Below, piece by piece: positions 54,127 to 64,000 of a stretch of DNA of 64,000 nt. Positions within the stretch are counted from its first letter, which is position 1, and every line of letters starts with the position of its first letter. Source of the DNA: Paramecium pentaurelia (Eukaryota > Ciliophora > Oligohymenophorea > Peniculida > Parameciidae); the NCBI GenBank assembly GCA_905183005.1, contig CAJJDO010000005.1, forward strand, positions 332,641 through 396,640, written 5' to 3'. A model generated the notes under the pieces. That model was not told where the DNA came from. It made no database searches and saw only the letters and a list, made by a program, of their open reading frames with translations. Both the position numbers and the translations under genes were made by a program.

Positions 54127-55474
54127 ATGGACTTAGATTTTATTTTCTTTCCTGCTCCTAAAGAGACATTAGATAATGGGTATTTTGATGAAGGTAGAAT
54201 ATTGTGGATACCAAAACATTCAGCATTGTATCCAAACTTTTAGAATTATGTTAAAAGAAAAACAAAAAAAAATATGGTTATTTTTTTAAGACAATCAACC
54301 CAACAAATAGAAGAAGAATAATTAGCTTTAATTGATGATCAAAAGTAAATATTTCTAAAAGTCATAGTGAATTTAAAAAATAACCAATTCCTTAATTTCC
54401 AAATATTCACCACTCCAATAAATAAAATTTAGTTAAAAATATTTAGGTTGAAGAAAAAGAAATAGGATCACTAGAATTTGATTTAATCGACTAAGAAGAG
54501 GATTTATAGGATAAAGTAACAAAATTAAATTAGGAATCTGTTTACAATATAGGCAAATCTAAGATTAATAATATTAAATAAAATTCATTCATGCGAAATA
54601 AAAAAAGGGAAACTACAAGTAAAAGTTCTCCACATTTTCTTTAATTCAATTAAAAATAGGAACCTACCATCTAACAAATAAAAACTGGTCAAAGAGATGG
54701 AAAGATAATTGGATATATACCTTGTTTGCTTATCAAATATGAAAATTCATCAAATATCATAGTTTATTTTCATGGAAATGCTGAAGATATCAGCCAATCC
54801 TATGCATTTTTGATACATCTTCGTAATGTTTTGTAAGTATTACTATATCATAGTAAGAAAAGATTTCAGTTTTGGCAGTAGAATACCCAGGGTATGGAAA
54901 ATATAATTAAGTTCAAACTTCTGCTGAAGCTATATAAAATGATGCTGATTATATTTATAACTATTTATCCAAAAAAATAGGTTATGAAGAAAATTCAATA
55001 ATGATCTTTGGAAGATCAATAGGATCTGGTCCTGCAACCTATTTAGCTAGTAAACACAAACCAGGTTGTTTAGTGTTAATGTCACCATTTACTTCCTTAA
55101 AAGATGCTGTTCGTGATTATGTTAGGTTTGTAGGTACATGGGTTTAGCATTTAATTAGACAAAGATTTAAAAACTTAGACAATATAAATGATGTTACATC
55201 TCCAACTTTTATATTGCATGGAAAGAAAGATGATTTGATTCCTTATTAATAAGCTTAAAAATTATAAGGTAAAAAATAGATTTAGTTTATAGAAAATTGT
55301 TCTGCCAAAATATGTGTTTTACATTTAGCAGAAGATATGGATCATATTAGTTATAAGTTGCATTCTGATTTAATTATTCCTTTGATGCAATTCTTAAGGA
55401 AAATAAACTTCTTTTAAATATTTTTTAAAAGCCCTAAAGTACCCACTAAATTATATCATAATCCAATAGTATGA
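54127..55474 (+). CDS. ABHD17-like alpha/beta hydrolase
   Basis: A serine hydrolase of the ABHD17/Bem46 type. The oxyanion motif reads VYFHGNAEDI, the nucleophile elbow FGRSIGSGP (serine after Arg), the aspartate is in LHGKKDDLIPY and the histidine in EDMDHISYKL. It starts MDLDFIFFPAPKETLD; the phrase FFPAP...SY near the N-terminus is typical of these proteins. About 170 residues of charged, disordered insert separate the N-terminus from the hydrolase fold. At least two introns lie near 54345-54450 and 54834. Mammalian ABHD17 enzymes remove palmitate from proteins, the reverse of the DHHC enzyme at 5564-6824. Confidence 0.85.
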
Positions 55475-55534
55475 GTGATTATAATTAATAAACAATATTA
55501 AACAAAATACATAATAATCACAGTTATCATTCGC

Positions 55535-58500
55535 TCATTCTTTCTGTTATTGTTGCTATTGTCTATAAAGTTATTAGGCAAGGATATATCTATTTATATC
55601 CATTTAATTTTTATTTTTGAATTTCATACTTTATTTAGCTGCTCTTAGTTTTTATAATAAAGCTTCTCTTTCCTATTAAATTTTAGACTTATTATTACCT
55701 TATCACTTTCTACATATGTCTCCTCTGATACTTGTTAAGTTTATTATTATTCTGTTTTTTATAGTTAATTTCGATTAGTACCAAATGATCTTCTACTATC
55801 TATTTAGTCATAAAAGATTATAATACCTAAATTTGATTATTGAGTATCCTTTCTTTTTTCATTCAAAGCTTTTTTTAAGTTAGCTAATAAAGCTTCTGCT
55901 TCCTTAACTCTTGTATCTTCTGGTTTAAGAGTCTAGTTATAACACATAAATTACTCTCTTTAATAGATCAGATGCTCTTTCTTAGAATTCAACTGCCTTT
56001 TAGAAATCTCCAATTTCACCATGTTCCAAAGCAATAGCCGAATAATATCCAGATATTCTCAATTTATACTATTATGTCTCTGTACCTTAAAAGGACTTAA
56101 ATAATGATTCACATTTCTCTAGTCCTTCAAATAAACAGTTTAAAGCACTCTAATGTTAACCACTTTCTGAATAAAGTAATGACAAATTTGTATATTGATT
56201 AAATACTTCTTAGCCTTCACCTCCAATTAAATTGGCAAGATATAAAGTATGCAACATATGATTGAAAGCCTCTTTATAATTTTTGGTAGAAAAATAATAT
56301 AAAGATAAAGCTGTTATGGCTTATATTGTTAAAGGGTGATCATAACCATAAATTGCAGTATATATTTAAATAGCTTACTTCTAGAAATGTATGGCTGCTT
56401 CATACTCCTATTTTCTTAAATAAACAGCTGAAATCTTAGAGTAACAATTTGCTAATTCTTTATGCATTTAACCATGTAAATTTAAAATTATTTATGATGC
56501 AGTAAGATAAGATTCTAAAGCTTAATGAAGATTTTAATGTTCAAGCATATATTTTTGACCAATTTCTATATTATTTTTAGCATCTTCTGAAACTTATTCT
56601 ATAAATTTAATAATTGGCTAGATTCCTACTATATCAGATGGTTAGAATTCGTGATAATCTCTAGCAACTAACTGTAATCCAATTTATTAACATAATTCTC
56701 TTAAACAGGATAATTTATGGAACCCTTTTTTATTTAATATAGATGAATCTATTTTATGCTAATATCTAGCTTCAGCAATTTTATTGATTTAATCCCAAAC
56801 TTCTTAATATGTTGGATATTAATAATTATTAGTTTAAATTAAACATTTAAAATGTGGTTTATCACCATTTTAAGTACTTTTGTTTTTATTTTTCTTTTTT
56901 TTCTTCTTTTCTTCTTATTTATTATTATTAATAGAAGTATTTGAATTTGAGAAAATTACATTTAAAAGATGACTTAAAACTTATGATAATTAATTTTATG
57001 GTGCCTTTCTCATTGATTCTCTAAAAATGTGTTTTAAAGTTTTTGCAAAGACTACTCTTTCCAAAGTAAGTCTTAAAGAGGGTTATTCTTCAGAACGAAT
57101 AAAACTTATTACTTTTCCAAGATATCTCATATTTACTCCATGAGAATGAAAAATATCTGAAATACTAAGATCAGAATGCCTTGTTGTTTCTGGCTATGCT
57201 AATTCTTATATTAATTGAGGAATAGCTTAATTTAACAAGAATTAAGATAATTTTTTTAAATCCTCTTCTTATTAAATTAATTTTTCTGATTATTATAATA
57301 TTGTTTTAGTGCCTAATGCTGGATTTAATTTTAATCCTTCCTTTGGATTTCCAATTAATAAATTTTAAATATTTTAATATGCTTCCTATTATGTTTTTGG
57401 ATCATCACTATTATTTTATTTTATTTTTTAAATAGTGTTAACAACCCAATAATTTTAAAGTAATTCATATCTTAAAACACAACATTAATTATTTTCTCCT
57501 TAATAATTATAATCTCTAGGAGATAATCTTAAAAGATCAAGCAAATACATTCTTTTATCTGATCCCATAATACCTTTTACTTCTATGCTTCCAGCCATAG
57601 AATACTTTTATTGATTACTATCAAGAAAAACAATATCAGTATCAAGATGAAAGAATTCACATGTTTTTGACATTACCTTGTGAAATTCTTCAGATTTTTA
57701 AATGGTCTTTCCATCATCAATTGAACCATATTATGTACAATTACTATGATCACTATTTAGAATTCCTGGTATAATTGATTATGCAATAACTCTTCTTCCT
57801 TTATAATCAACTAAACAAGTATTCAAAACACTTAATCCAGGAATATCTAATTTGTGTAAAATCTATAAATTTCTAAAATCACAATTTGTTGTTGAAACTG
57901 TTGGTGTAGCATCAGGACCACTTTCTTACTTTAATTTATATAATAATTAAATACTCTAAAATCTTCTGGTGTTTCCATTGCAAAACTAAAGAATATTTGA
58001 TTATAAACGTAAACTTATTAGCATTCAATATCCATAGGATTCAAAGGTTAAATGATTTTATCAACTACAGCACAAGCTCCTCTAACTGCAGCCTCTACAA
58101 AATCTCCATAAACTTTTGATAATGCTTTATCTCTATTCAATTTTTAGATTAAATCCATTTTAGGCAATGATCTAAATACTTGTAATTCTTCATTCCAATC
58201 TCTTAAACTTGAAATATCAAATCCATGTAAATCCAATGCCCAACTCTCACTTCTTTAATGATCTAAAGTCTAAGGATGTTCTGGTACTGACAACCATTTA
58301 TGATTATATTTAATTGTAGCTGGTAATGCAGGTTATTATTACTCTGGAATAGCATTAATTAACTCCTTTCTAAGTTTTTGTAAGATTATCATTTTACTTA
58401 AATGATGGGCTTTAATCCACAATCAGATCTATAAGATTGTAGTAACAATCGCTTTTTTGGGTTGGCTCAAAAGTTCTTCCTTAAGAGCTATTGACATAAA

Positions 58501-59485
58501 AACCTAAATTTGAGGCTGTTATTATTAGTTCAACTGATTCAATGGTTTTAAGGACAATATAAAAGAGATCACCTAATTATTGCTATTTTCATTACCCTTT
58601 AATTTTCGCGAAAGAGGAGGAGGATTGAAAGATGACAATCCCAATTATTACACATTTTATTTAATAGCCTTATTGTCATCATTTAAGAGTAAATTTGGTT
58701 TGATAGCTGGTTAAAGGATATCATTTAATTACAAATCACCTATTTCTTTTAGAGATAATGAATCCTCATTTTAATTTTTGCCTTTACAAAGATATTAATA
58801 ATGTGACAGATTGGCAATTATTTCTTAGACTCTTCTTAAATGGAATCTAGCTGTTCTTTCATTAAATTCATCTATATATTTATTGATTTCAATACCTAAT
58901 AAAACTTGCAACTTTCCTCCATCTGGTATAGAAAATTCACTGTATTCATTGATTCGCTATCCTTTATGAGAAAAGTAGAAATTTTGAAAGAGGGACAATA
59001 TTGTGGATTCTGTAAGATATTATCTGACTTCTAGTAAAGTTTCAGCAATCTCTAGAGGCCAAGTATATTTGTCATAGAAGTCTAAATACAATTTTACACT
59101 TTCTTCTTTTGTTTGTTTCATCTCAAATCGACCGCAAATTAAATTAATATGCAAAAATCTTAACTTAAATATGCTAAAACATCGTAATATCTAAGAAGAA
59201 GCTCATTGAATTCATAAAATTCATAAAGCCCTAAAAAGATAGCAAATTAATCATAAGACTAGATGACTGGTAGTTAACTGTAATTAGAAATGTCGAAATC
59301 ATAATAATCATTTCGTAGTTCTAATAGTCCTGTTGGACATTGTTAGTCTGTTAGGTAAGATATATTTTAATATTAAGCTCTAAAACATTCCCATATCCAC
59401 CTTCACCAACTAGAACTCTATAAAAAAGACCCTCTTAAATAATATCAAAGTAATAACTTCAATCAATGCATGAACGTTCGATCAT
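55535..59485 (-). CDS. Clustered mitochondria protein (CLU/CLUH)
   Basis: A cytosolic mRNA-binding protein that keeps mitochondria dispersed and supports translation of mitochondrial proteins. The CLU domain shows HGFDISSLRDWNEELQ, AAVRGACAVVDKIIQPLNP, and LLRLSPRDYNYQGENN with CCVLRYELL, all family hallmarks. Before it is a ubiquitin-fold CLU_N domain (SVKLYLDFYDKYTWPLEIAE). After it are TPR repeats (55800-56700) and a Q/K-rich tail. Start: an ATG at 59121 gives a simple model; extension to 59485 through 17-31-nt introns adds about 110 good-looking residues (CPTGLLELRNDYYDFDI), and I prefer that. Start codon is then 20 bases from the divergent gene at 59505. Confidence 0.88.
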
Positions 59486-59504
59486 AAAAATGTTAGGACT
59501 CAAA

Positions 59505-60675
59505 ATGGAAGCAATTTGTACTAAAACTTCTCATGAGAAGAATAAGATGGTTTTCATTTGTTAATATCCAAATTGTGAAGCAGATAATAGATTAGGTTGT
59601 TCTTATTGTTAAATTGAATAACATGGTAATCATGCATCTTAAAATATGGAAATATAAACATTTTGTAAAATATTTGATGACAGAAGACAATAAGTATATA
59701 AAATATATGATTATTACTTAGTTTGATAATCTTTGTAATTAAATTATGCGAGTTCCTGATAAAATTACTTAAGTAAAAACATTTTTTGAAAAATTGAGAA
59801 TAACTATATAAGAAAGATTATAATAGATAGAAGATAATGTAATTAAATCAATTGATGAAGAATTATCATGGTAACCATTAGAAAGAGATCTTTAAAATAG
59901 AGTTAATTATTTAAGCAACAAAAATATATTTGACATGACATAAGAAGAACTTACAGAAAGTTTAAGTTTTATTTAAGGTAAACATCTATCTGAAGTTGAA
60001 TATATTATTAATGAAACTGAAAAGTATCTTACATCAAAAGTTGATTAAGTTTAATAATCTTGGAATGATTTCAGAGAACAATTAGAATTTGAATTAACAA
60101 CAGCTTTAGGAGACAATAATAAAATTTAAATTATCGATTAAAAATAAAGAAAGGAATATGCTTAATTAAAACTTTAAGTTTTAGCATAAAAATAAGAAAA
60201 GTATCTTGAATAATTTAGACCATTTTAAATAATAATGAATGAAATTTAAGAGGAAGAAAGAAAGATTGAAGTTCAAAAATAAGAGGAAGCAAAAAAATAA
60301 ACAGAATTATAAAAATAACAATTAATATAAATGAAAAAAGAATAAAAATAAAGAGAATTAGAATAAATTAAATAAAAAGAAGAGTAAAAGAAAAAAGAGA
60401 AAGAATAAGAAAGAGAAAAATAATTAAGAACATTTCCACACATTTTATATACTTAAGATTGTCCTCATAGATTACCATGTAATACTATTCCAATTTTCTC
60501 TTGTTGTAATAAAGCTTATCCTTGTACATAATGTCATGGTTATTAATTTCATCCACCTAGAATCTCAATACCAAGTTATAGATATTGTATGAATTGTTTA
60601 GAAATCTACTTAGTAGTTTTTCCAACAAATTAATCAGTTAATTGTCTAAAATGTTAGATTTAATAATAATCTTGA
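59505..60675 (+). CDS. CHY zinc-finger, coiled-coil protein
   Basis: Starts MEAICTKTSHEKNKMVFICQ. The N-terminal part has a small cysteine/histidine cluster (YPNCEADNRLGCSYCQIEQH) like a B-box. A 28-nt intron follows DDRRQQ. A long charged coiled coil comes next (RTIQERLQQIED to KEKEQEREKQ). The C-terminal 75 residues form a CHY zinc finger: CPHRLPCNTIPIFSCCNKAY, PCTQCHGYQFH, YCMNCLE and CLKCQ. CHY fingers occur in the RCHY1 ubiquitin ligase and in Hot13. The protein as modelled ends CQIQQQS. A further plus-strand exon (60785-60913, hydrophobic then VADKPLFSQQTG) might add a tail anchor, but it collides with the next minus-strand gene. Confidence 0.8.
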
Positions 60676-60862
60676 TCATTATAAGATTAATTTATTATCT
60701 TAATTATCATAATTTGATTTATTTTCTAATTATTATCCTAAGGTATGATATCTTCTTTCTATCTTGTTAAAATACTAAAATGTATTTTTTCCAATATTAT
60801 TTCTAATATTTCTTTATGTATTATTAATATTGCTAATATTAGTGGCTGATAAACCATTATTT

Positions 60863-61891
60863 TCACAACAAACAGGGCTTAATCATAAAATTAACATAAT
60901 ACGGTATATTTGAGTTATTCAATTATGTTGAAAATAATGTTAATGAAAACCTTTTATCTGCTTTTAAAATACTTTTTAATAACTATTTTTTTACAGAATT
61001 TTGAGAATCTACATTAATTTATGTTATTGTTTTTTAATCATTCATTTATTCACTCATACTCTCTAATTTTCCCTTTTATATACCTATTTTTCGATAATGT
61101 ATTTTTATTTTATTATCTAATAAATGATATTTTTATTTCTATTCTTCAATATTCTCTTTAATCCTTTCATTTTCAATCTATTTTTTCTATTTTCTCTCTT
61201 CATCAATTAATACCTTTGCCTCTAACCTTCTTTTTGATAATAATGTCTAATAAGGTAGTGTTTCATCATATTCTTCATCTTAATCAAATTTTTCTAATTT
61301 TTTAATACTTTCTCTATAAACCTTTTCTTCCTATTGTAACTCCATTATATGTAATTTCTCTATAATTTATTATAATCTCTTTGATTTATGTTGCATTTGT
61401 TAAAACTCACCTTTCTTTATAAATATTTTTAATATACTTTTATGTACAAATCAGCACAATCTTAATCGCTCGAAATCTCATTTTACTTACCTTTAATTTA
61501 TATTTGAAGATTTTTAATCAAAGGTATCATAGCCTATTGTATCTTATTACAGGTTTAAGAATAATTGAAACTAAAATTGCATTATTCTATACTTGCAATT
61601 TGGAACCTCATCTAATTCATATTGGCACTAACAACGAATCATTTCTTTATCAATTTTGTTTTAAACTTCTTTTGATTTTGAAAGTGATGCCAAGACCTTA
61701 TTGACTTTTTTGATTTTTTGTTGATGTGAAATTGATTTAATAGGACCATCTATTCCCTATTTAGTAGCAATCAATCTTTTTTATAATTATGCTAATTTTG
61801 GTTTGAATTGATTGGTTTACTGTAGGAAGTCTAAGCAATACTATTTTCTTCTTTGTATATAAAATTCAATATTTTCTTTTGTTAATTACAT
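60863..61891 (-). CDS. Hypothetical coiled-coil protein
   Basis: Starts MQLTKENIEFYIQRRKQYCL and runs through a basic region (SISHQQKIKKVNKVLASL), a small cysteine group (MIRCQCQYELDEVPNCKYR), then a long coiled coil (RLQQIIEKLHIMELQQEEKV to QIENERIKENIEEQKQKY). It seems to end NFMIKPCLL at 60863. At least two introns are needed: one near 61470-61500, whose exact borders I could not settle, and a 32-nt one near 61390-61421. No family recognised. The last exon overlaps a plus-strand candidate exon of the CHY gene; only one can be right. Confidence 0.55.
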
Positions 61892-62094
61892 AAATTATAT
61901 TATTTTTTTTTAAAGGAAATCAAATATACAGAAGTATAAAAGATATTCCAATTTATATATTTTCTCTTACATATAAAATTTTTATTCTATTTTTTTAAGA
62001 AATACTTGTAAATATATATGGAGAGTATATATCTTATTATTGATTAATATTTAAATTAGTTAAATTAATAATTGCAACCTTCCTTCATTATTAT

Positions 62095-62657
62095 TATGCA
62101 TTATAAATTGTTAGAATAATATCATTTTTAAGAATAAAAAAAGGAATACAAATTATAAAATAATTTAATTAAATATCAAAATTTCCTACAGTTGTCTACA
62201 TATGAATTAATTTCTTTAAAAAATCTTGATTAGAGAGCTATTACAGTTTATAAATTTGAATACATTTATGTTCTTCTTCAAGAATTTATATTTCTTTATT
62301 CTGAGATATTAACTTAAAGGCTTTTTTATTTATTGATGATTATTTTGAAGGATTGCAAGAATTTACTTATAAAAATGTTTGAATCAATTTTTCAAAACTA
62401 ATTTCATCATTAATGTTTTCTCTTCCACTCATTGATGTTTTTGGATATTAAATGAAAATCTATTTTTTTGGTTCTAAAGTTCGACATTATAATTCTTTTC
62501 TTTATATTACAAAAGATCTTTCATAAAAGGAATCAATTGGCTATTAAGCTTTACGTTCTATAGGTTAAGTTGAATGATGCCTTCTCTTAATTTTTCTAAA
62601 TAAGGTTTTGTTTTCAATTAAAACAGGAAAGAATGGCTCCATTTCATAAGGCAGCAT
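62095..62657 (-). CDS. Small hypothetical protein
   Basis: A frame of about 187 codons starting MLPYEMEPFFPVLIENKTLF and ending TIYNAQQQ. It contains basic, helical segments (FRKIKRRHHSTQPIERKAQQ, KKAFKLISQNKEIQILEEEH) and a more hydrophobic C-terminus. The middle phrase SMSGRENINDEISFEKLIQT looks structured. No domain is recognised. A minor alternative is a 3' intron before QLNYFIICIPFF. Confidence 0.55.
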
Positions 62658-62876
62658 ATTGTTAATTTGAAATTATTTTAAGTAGTTAAATAACTTTATT
62701 TAACAAAAAATTATAGAAATAAATTTTGATGCTTTAAAAAACTATAACTATGAATAATATATAATATGAACTTATCTAATTATTAACTTAGTTAAACTTA
62801 GAAATCTATAAGAGTTTTATTATTTGTTCTATAAAATATATTAATAAATTAAAATTAAATCGAATTATATATAGAA

Positions 62877-64000
62877 ATGTTTGAAATGCATGAAGAACAA
62901 AATAATGGAGATATTGCTTAAATCGAAGATTCAAATCAGCTTAGATTATCAAAAAGACAATCATTCAAATCAGATACAATTCTTTAATGGAATTCTTTGT
63001 AAGAGAATCTATAATTGCAATATAATTTGTTAAATAAGGGTACTTTGTGGCAATTGAAAATTAGAAAATGAAACCAAGAATGAACGTATTTCGATTCTAC
63101 TGAATACTACAGAGAAGTATTACCAGACATAACTTCGATATAAAGACTTACGTAGAATGTACAATCAACAATAAGCAAATAATTATCATCTAAAATAATG
63201 TTTATTGGGATATAAATTCGAAAATTATCATTCAGAAATACAAAAATTCATATTTTTATTAATGGAAAATCAAGAACTACTTGCATAATTAATTCATTCA
63301 TCTTTAGATGTTGGTGTTCATAATTTAGATGAGTTTATATTTGATATTTTAACATTCTTATATGATCCAATTGTAGGTGCTGGTCTTTAAGAAGGTGTTT
63401 TTAAATTATTAAGTGAACTCTTAAAATTAGAATTGACAATCCTTAAGAATCCATTAGAATTGTTTTAGGATAAATCTAATTTAGTCTGCAAATTCCTTAT
63501 AGGATTTTGTAAAGGACCATAATGTTAATCATATATACAATAAGTATGTGGATAAGCATTAAATTTATTAATGAATGTAAAAGAAGAGTTAGAATTGAAT
63601 CCAAATATGTAAAATTTAATATAAATATAAATTATAGAATTTACGAATCATAGTTAAAATTTAAAGAAAGTAAAGAATCTGCAAAACTTTTGAAATTAAA
63701 ACAAGAGACTAAAGTAAGAAAACTAATGACTAATCTTTTACCAATTTTAATGCAAGGAACAGAAGAAAATAAAGATATTAATGTATATGAAAATGTTAGA
63801 AGAACAAAAATACCTGATGATATACTAAATAAAATTACAGAATAAATTACTCCTACAATTCAATCATATTGCCAAACTCCATTATAGAGAATAATGGATC
63901 CATAATTATTAGATGAAACTGTTAAAATATTATATGATAGATAATAAGTGACAGAGATGATCATTAACTCTATATGTGACAACATTTTAAACAGTTTACA
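62877..64000 (+). CDS. IQGAP-type RasGAP-domain protein (5' part)
   Basis: Starts MFEMHEEQNNGDIAQIED and runs off the right edge. A 25-nt intron after LLNK and a 29-nt intron after ELNPN restore the frame. The body matches the all-helical RasGAP fold: LLSELLKLELTILKNPLELF, then KSNLVCKFLIGFCKG, QVCGQALNLLMNVKEELELN and NPNIIYE, the last resembling the IQGAP-type end of the domain. The arginine finger expected before the KSNLVCK helix seems replaced (LFQDKSN), as in IQGAPs that bind rather than activate small GTPases. The visible part is about 350 residues; calponin-homology or IQ motifs are not seen in it. Confidence 0.6.

Noticed and set aside
59340..59460. Glycine-loop-like VGEGGYGNV on the minus strand, suggesting a kinase fragment
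   Set aside because: No other kinase motif follows, and the bases are better explained as an intron (GTTGGTGAAGG...TTTTAG) of the CLU gene.

Overview
The window looks like macronuclear DNA of a ciliate, most likely Paramecium. It is strongly AT-rich. Long coding frames appear only when TAA and TAG are read as glutamine and TGA is the sole stop. Genes are packed on both strands with gaps of tens to a few hundred bases, and many are split by GT...AG introns of about 20-35 nt. Standard-code reading breaks nearly every gene, so gene models here were built by hand with the ciliate nuclear code. Because only TGA stops translation, open frames alone are weak evidence; I relied on motifs, codon content and whether spliced lengths are multiples of three.

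Layout. 1-6.8 kb: end of an unknown gene, a two-FHA-domain protein, a two-helix membrane protein, a divergent pair of small genes and a DHHC palmitoyltransferase. 7.7-10.8 kb: an ABCG half-transporter interrupted by an assembly gap (N at 9235) flanked by two identical 1,071-bp copies. 10.9-21.4 kb: a CC2D1/Lgd-like DM14-C2 protein, an active-looking CAMK-type kinase, a CDPK-like pseudokinase with EF hands, two low-complexity Q/N/S-rich proteins and the tRNA m1A58 methyltransferase TRM61. 21.4-28.1 kb: a large chimeric membrane protein and a cyclic-nucleotide-gated-type K+ channel. 28.2-30.4 kb: a domesticated piggyBac transposase of the PiggyMac-like (PgmL) type. 30.7-43.3 kb: a 4.5-kb helical-repeat protein, possibly CABIN1/Hir3-like, and an 8-kb P4-ATPase/guanylyl cyclase fusion. 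43.7-48.4 kb: a B-box protein, two uncertain small genes, a ubiquitin-like protein and a polytopic membrane protein. 48.5-64 kb: PRP5/DDX46 helicase, a class I aminotransferase, an ABHD17-like hydrolase, CLU/CLUH, a CHY zinc-finger protein, two hypothetical proteins and the start of an IQGAP-type RasGAP protein.

Signalling genes are well represented: kinase, pseudokinase, guanylyl cyclase, CNG-type channel, palmitoylation and depalmitoylation enzymes, and RasGAP. The most biologically distinctive items are the PgmL gene, which belongs to the machinery for programmed DNA elimination, the cyclase with a degenerate ATPase half, and the pseudokinase. I saw no tRNA, rRNA, CRISPR array, telomere repeat or bacterial-type operon. 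Exact intron positions are given only where I could check them; several gene ends are approximate.
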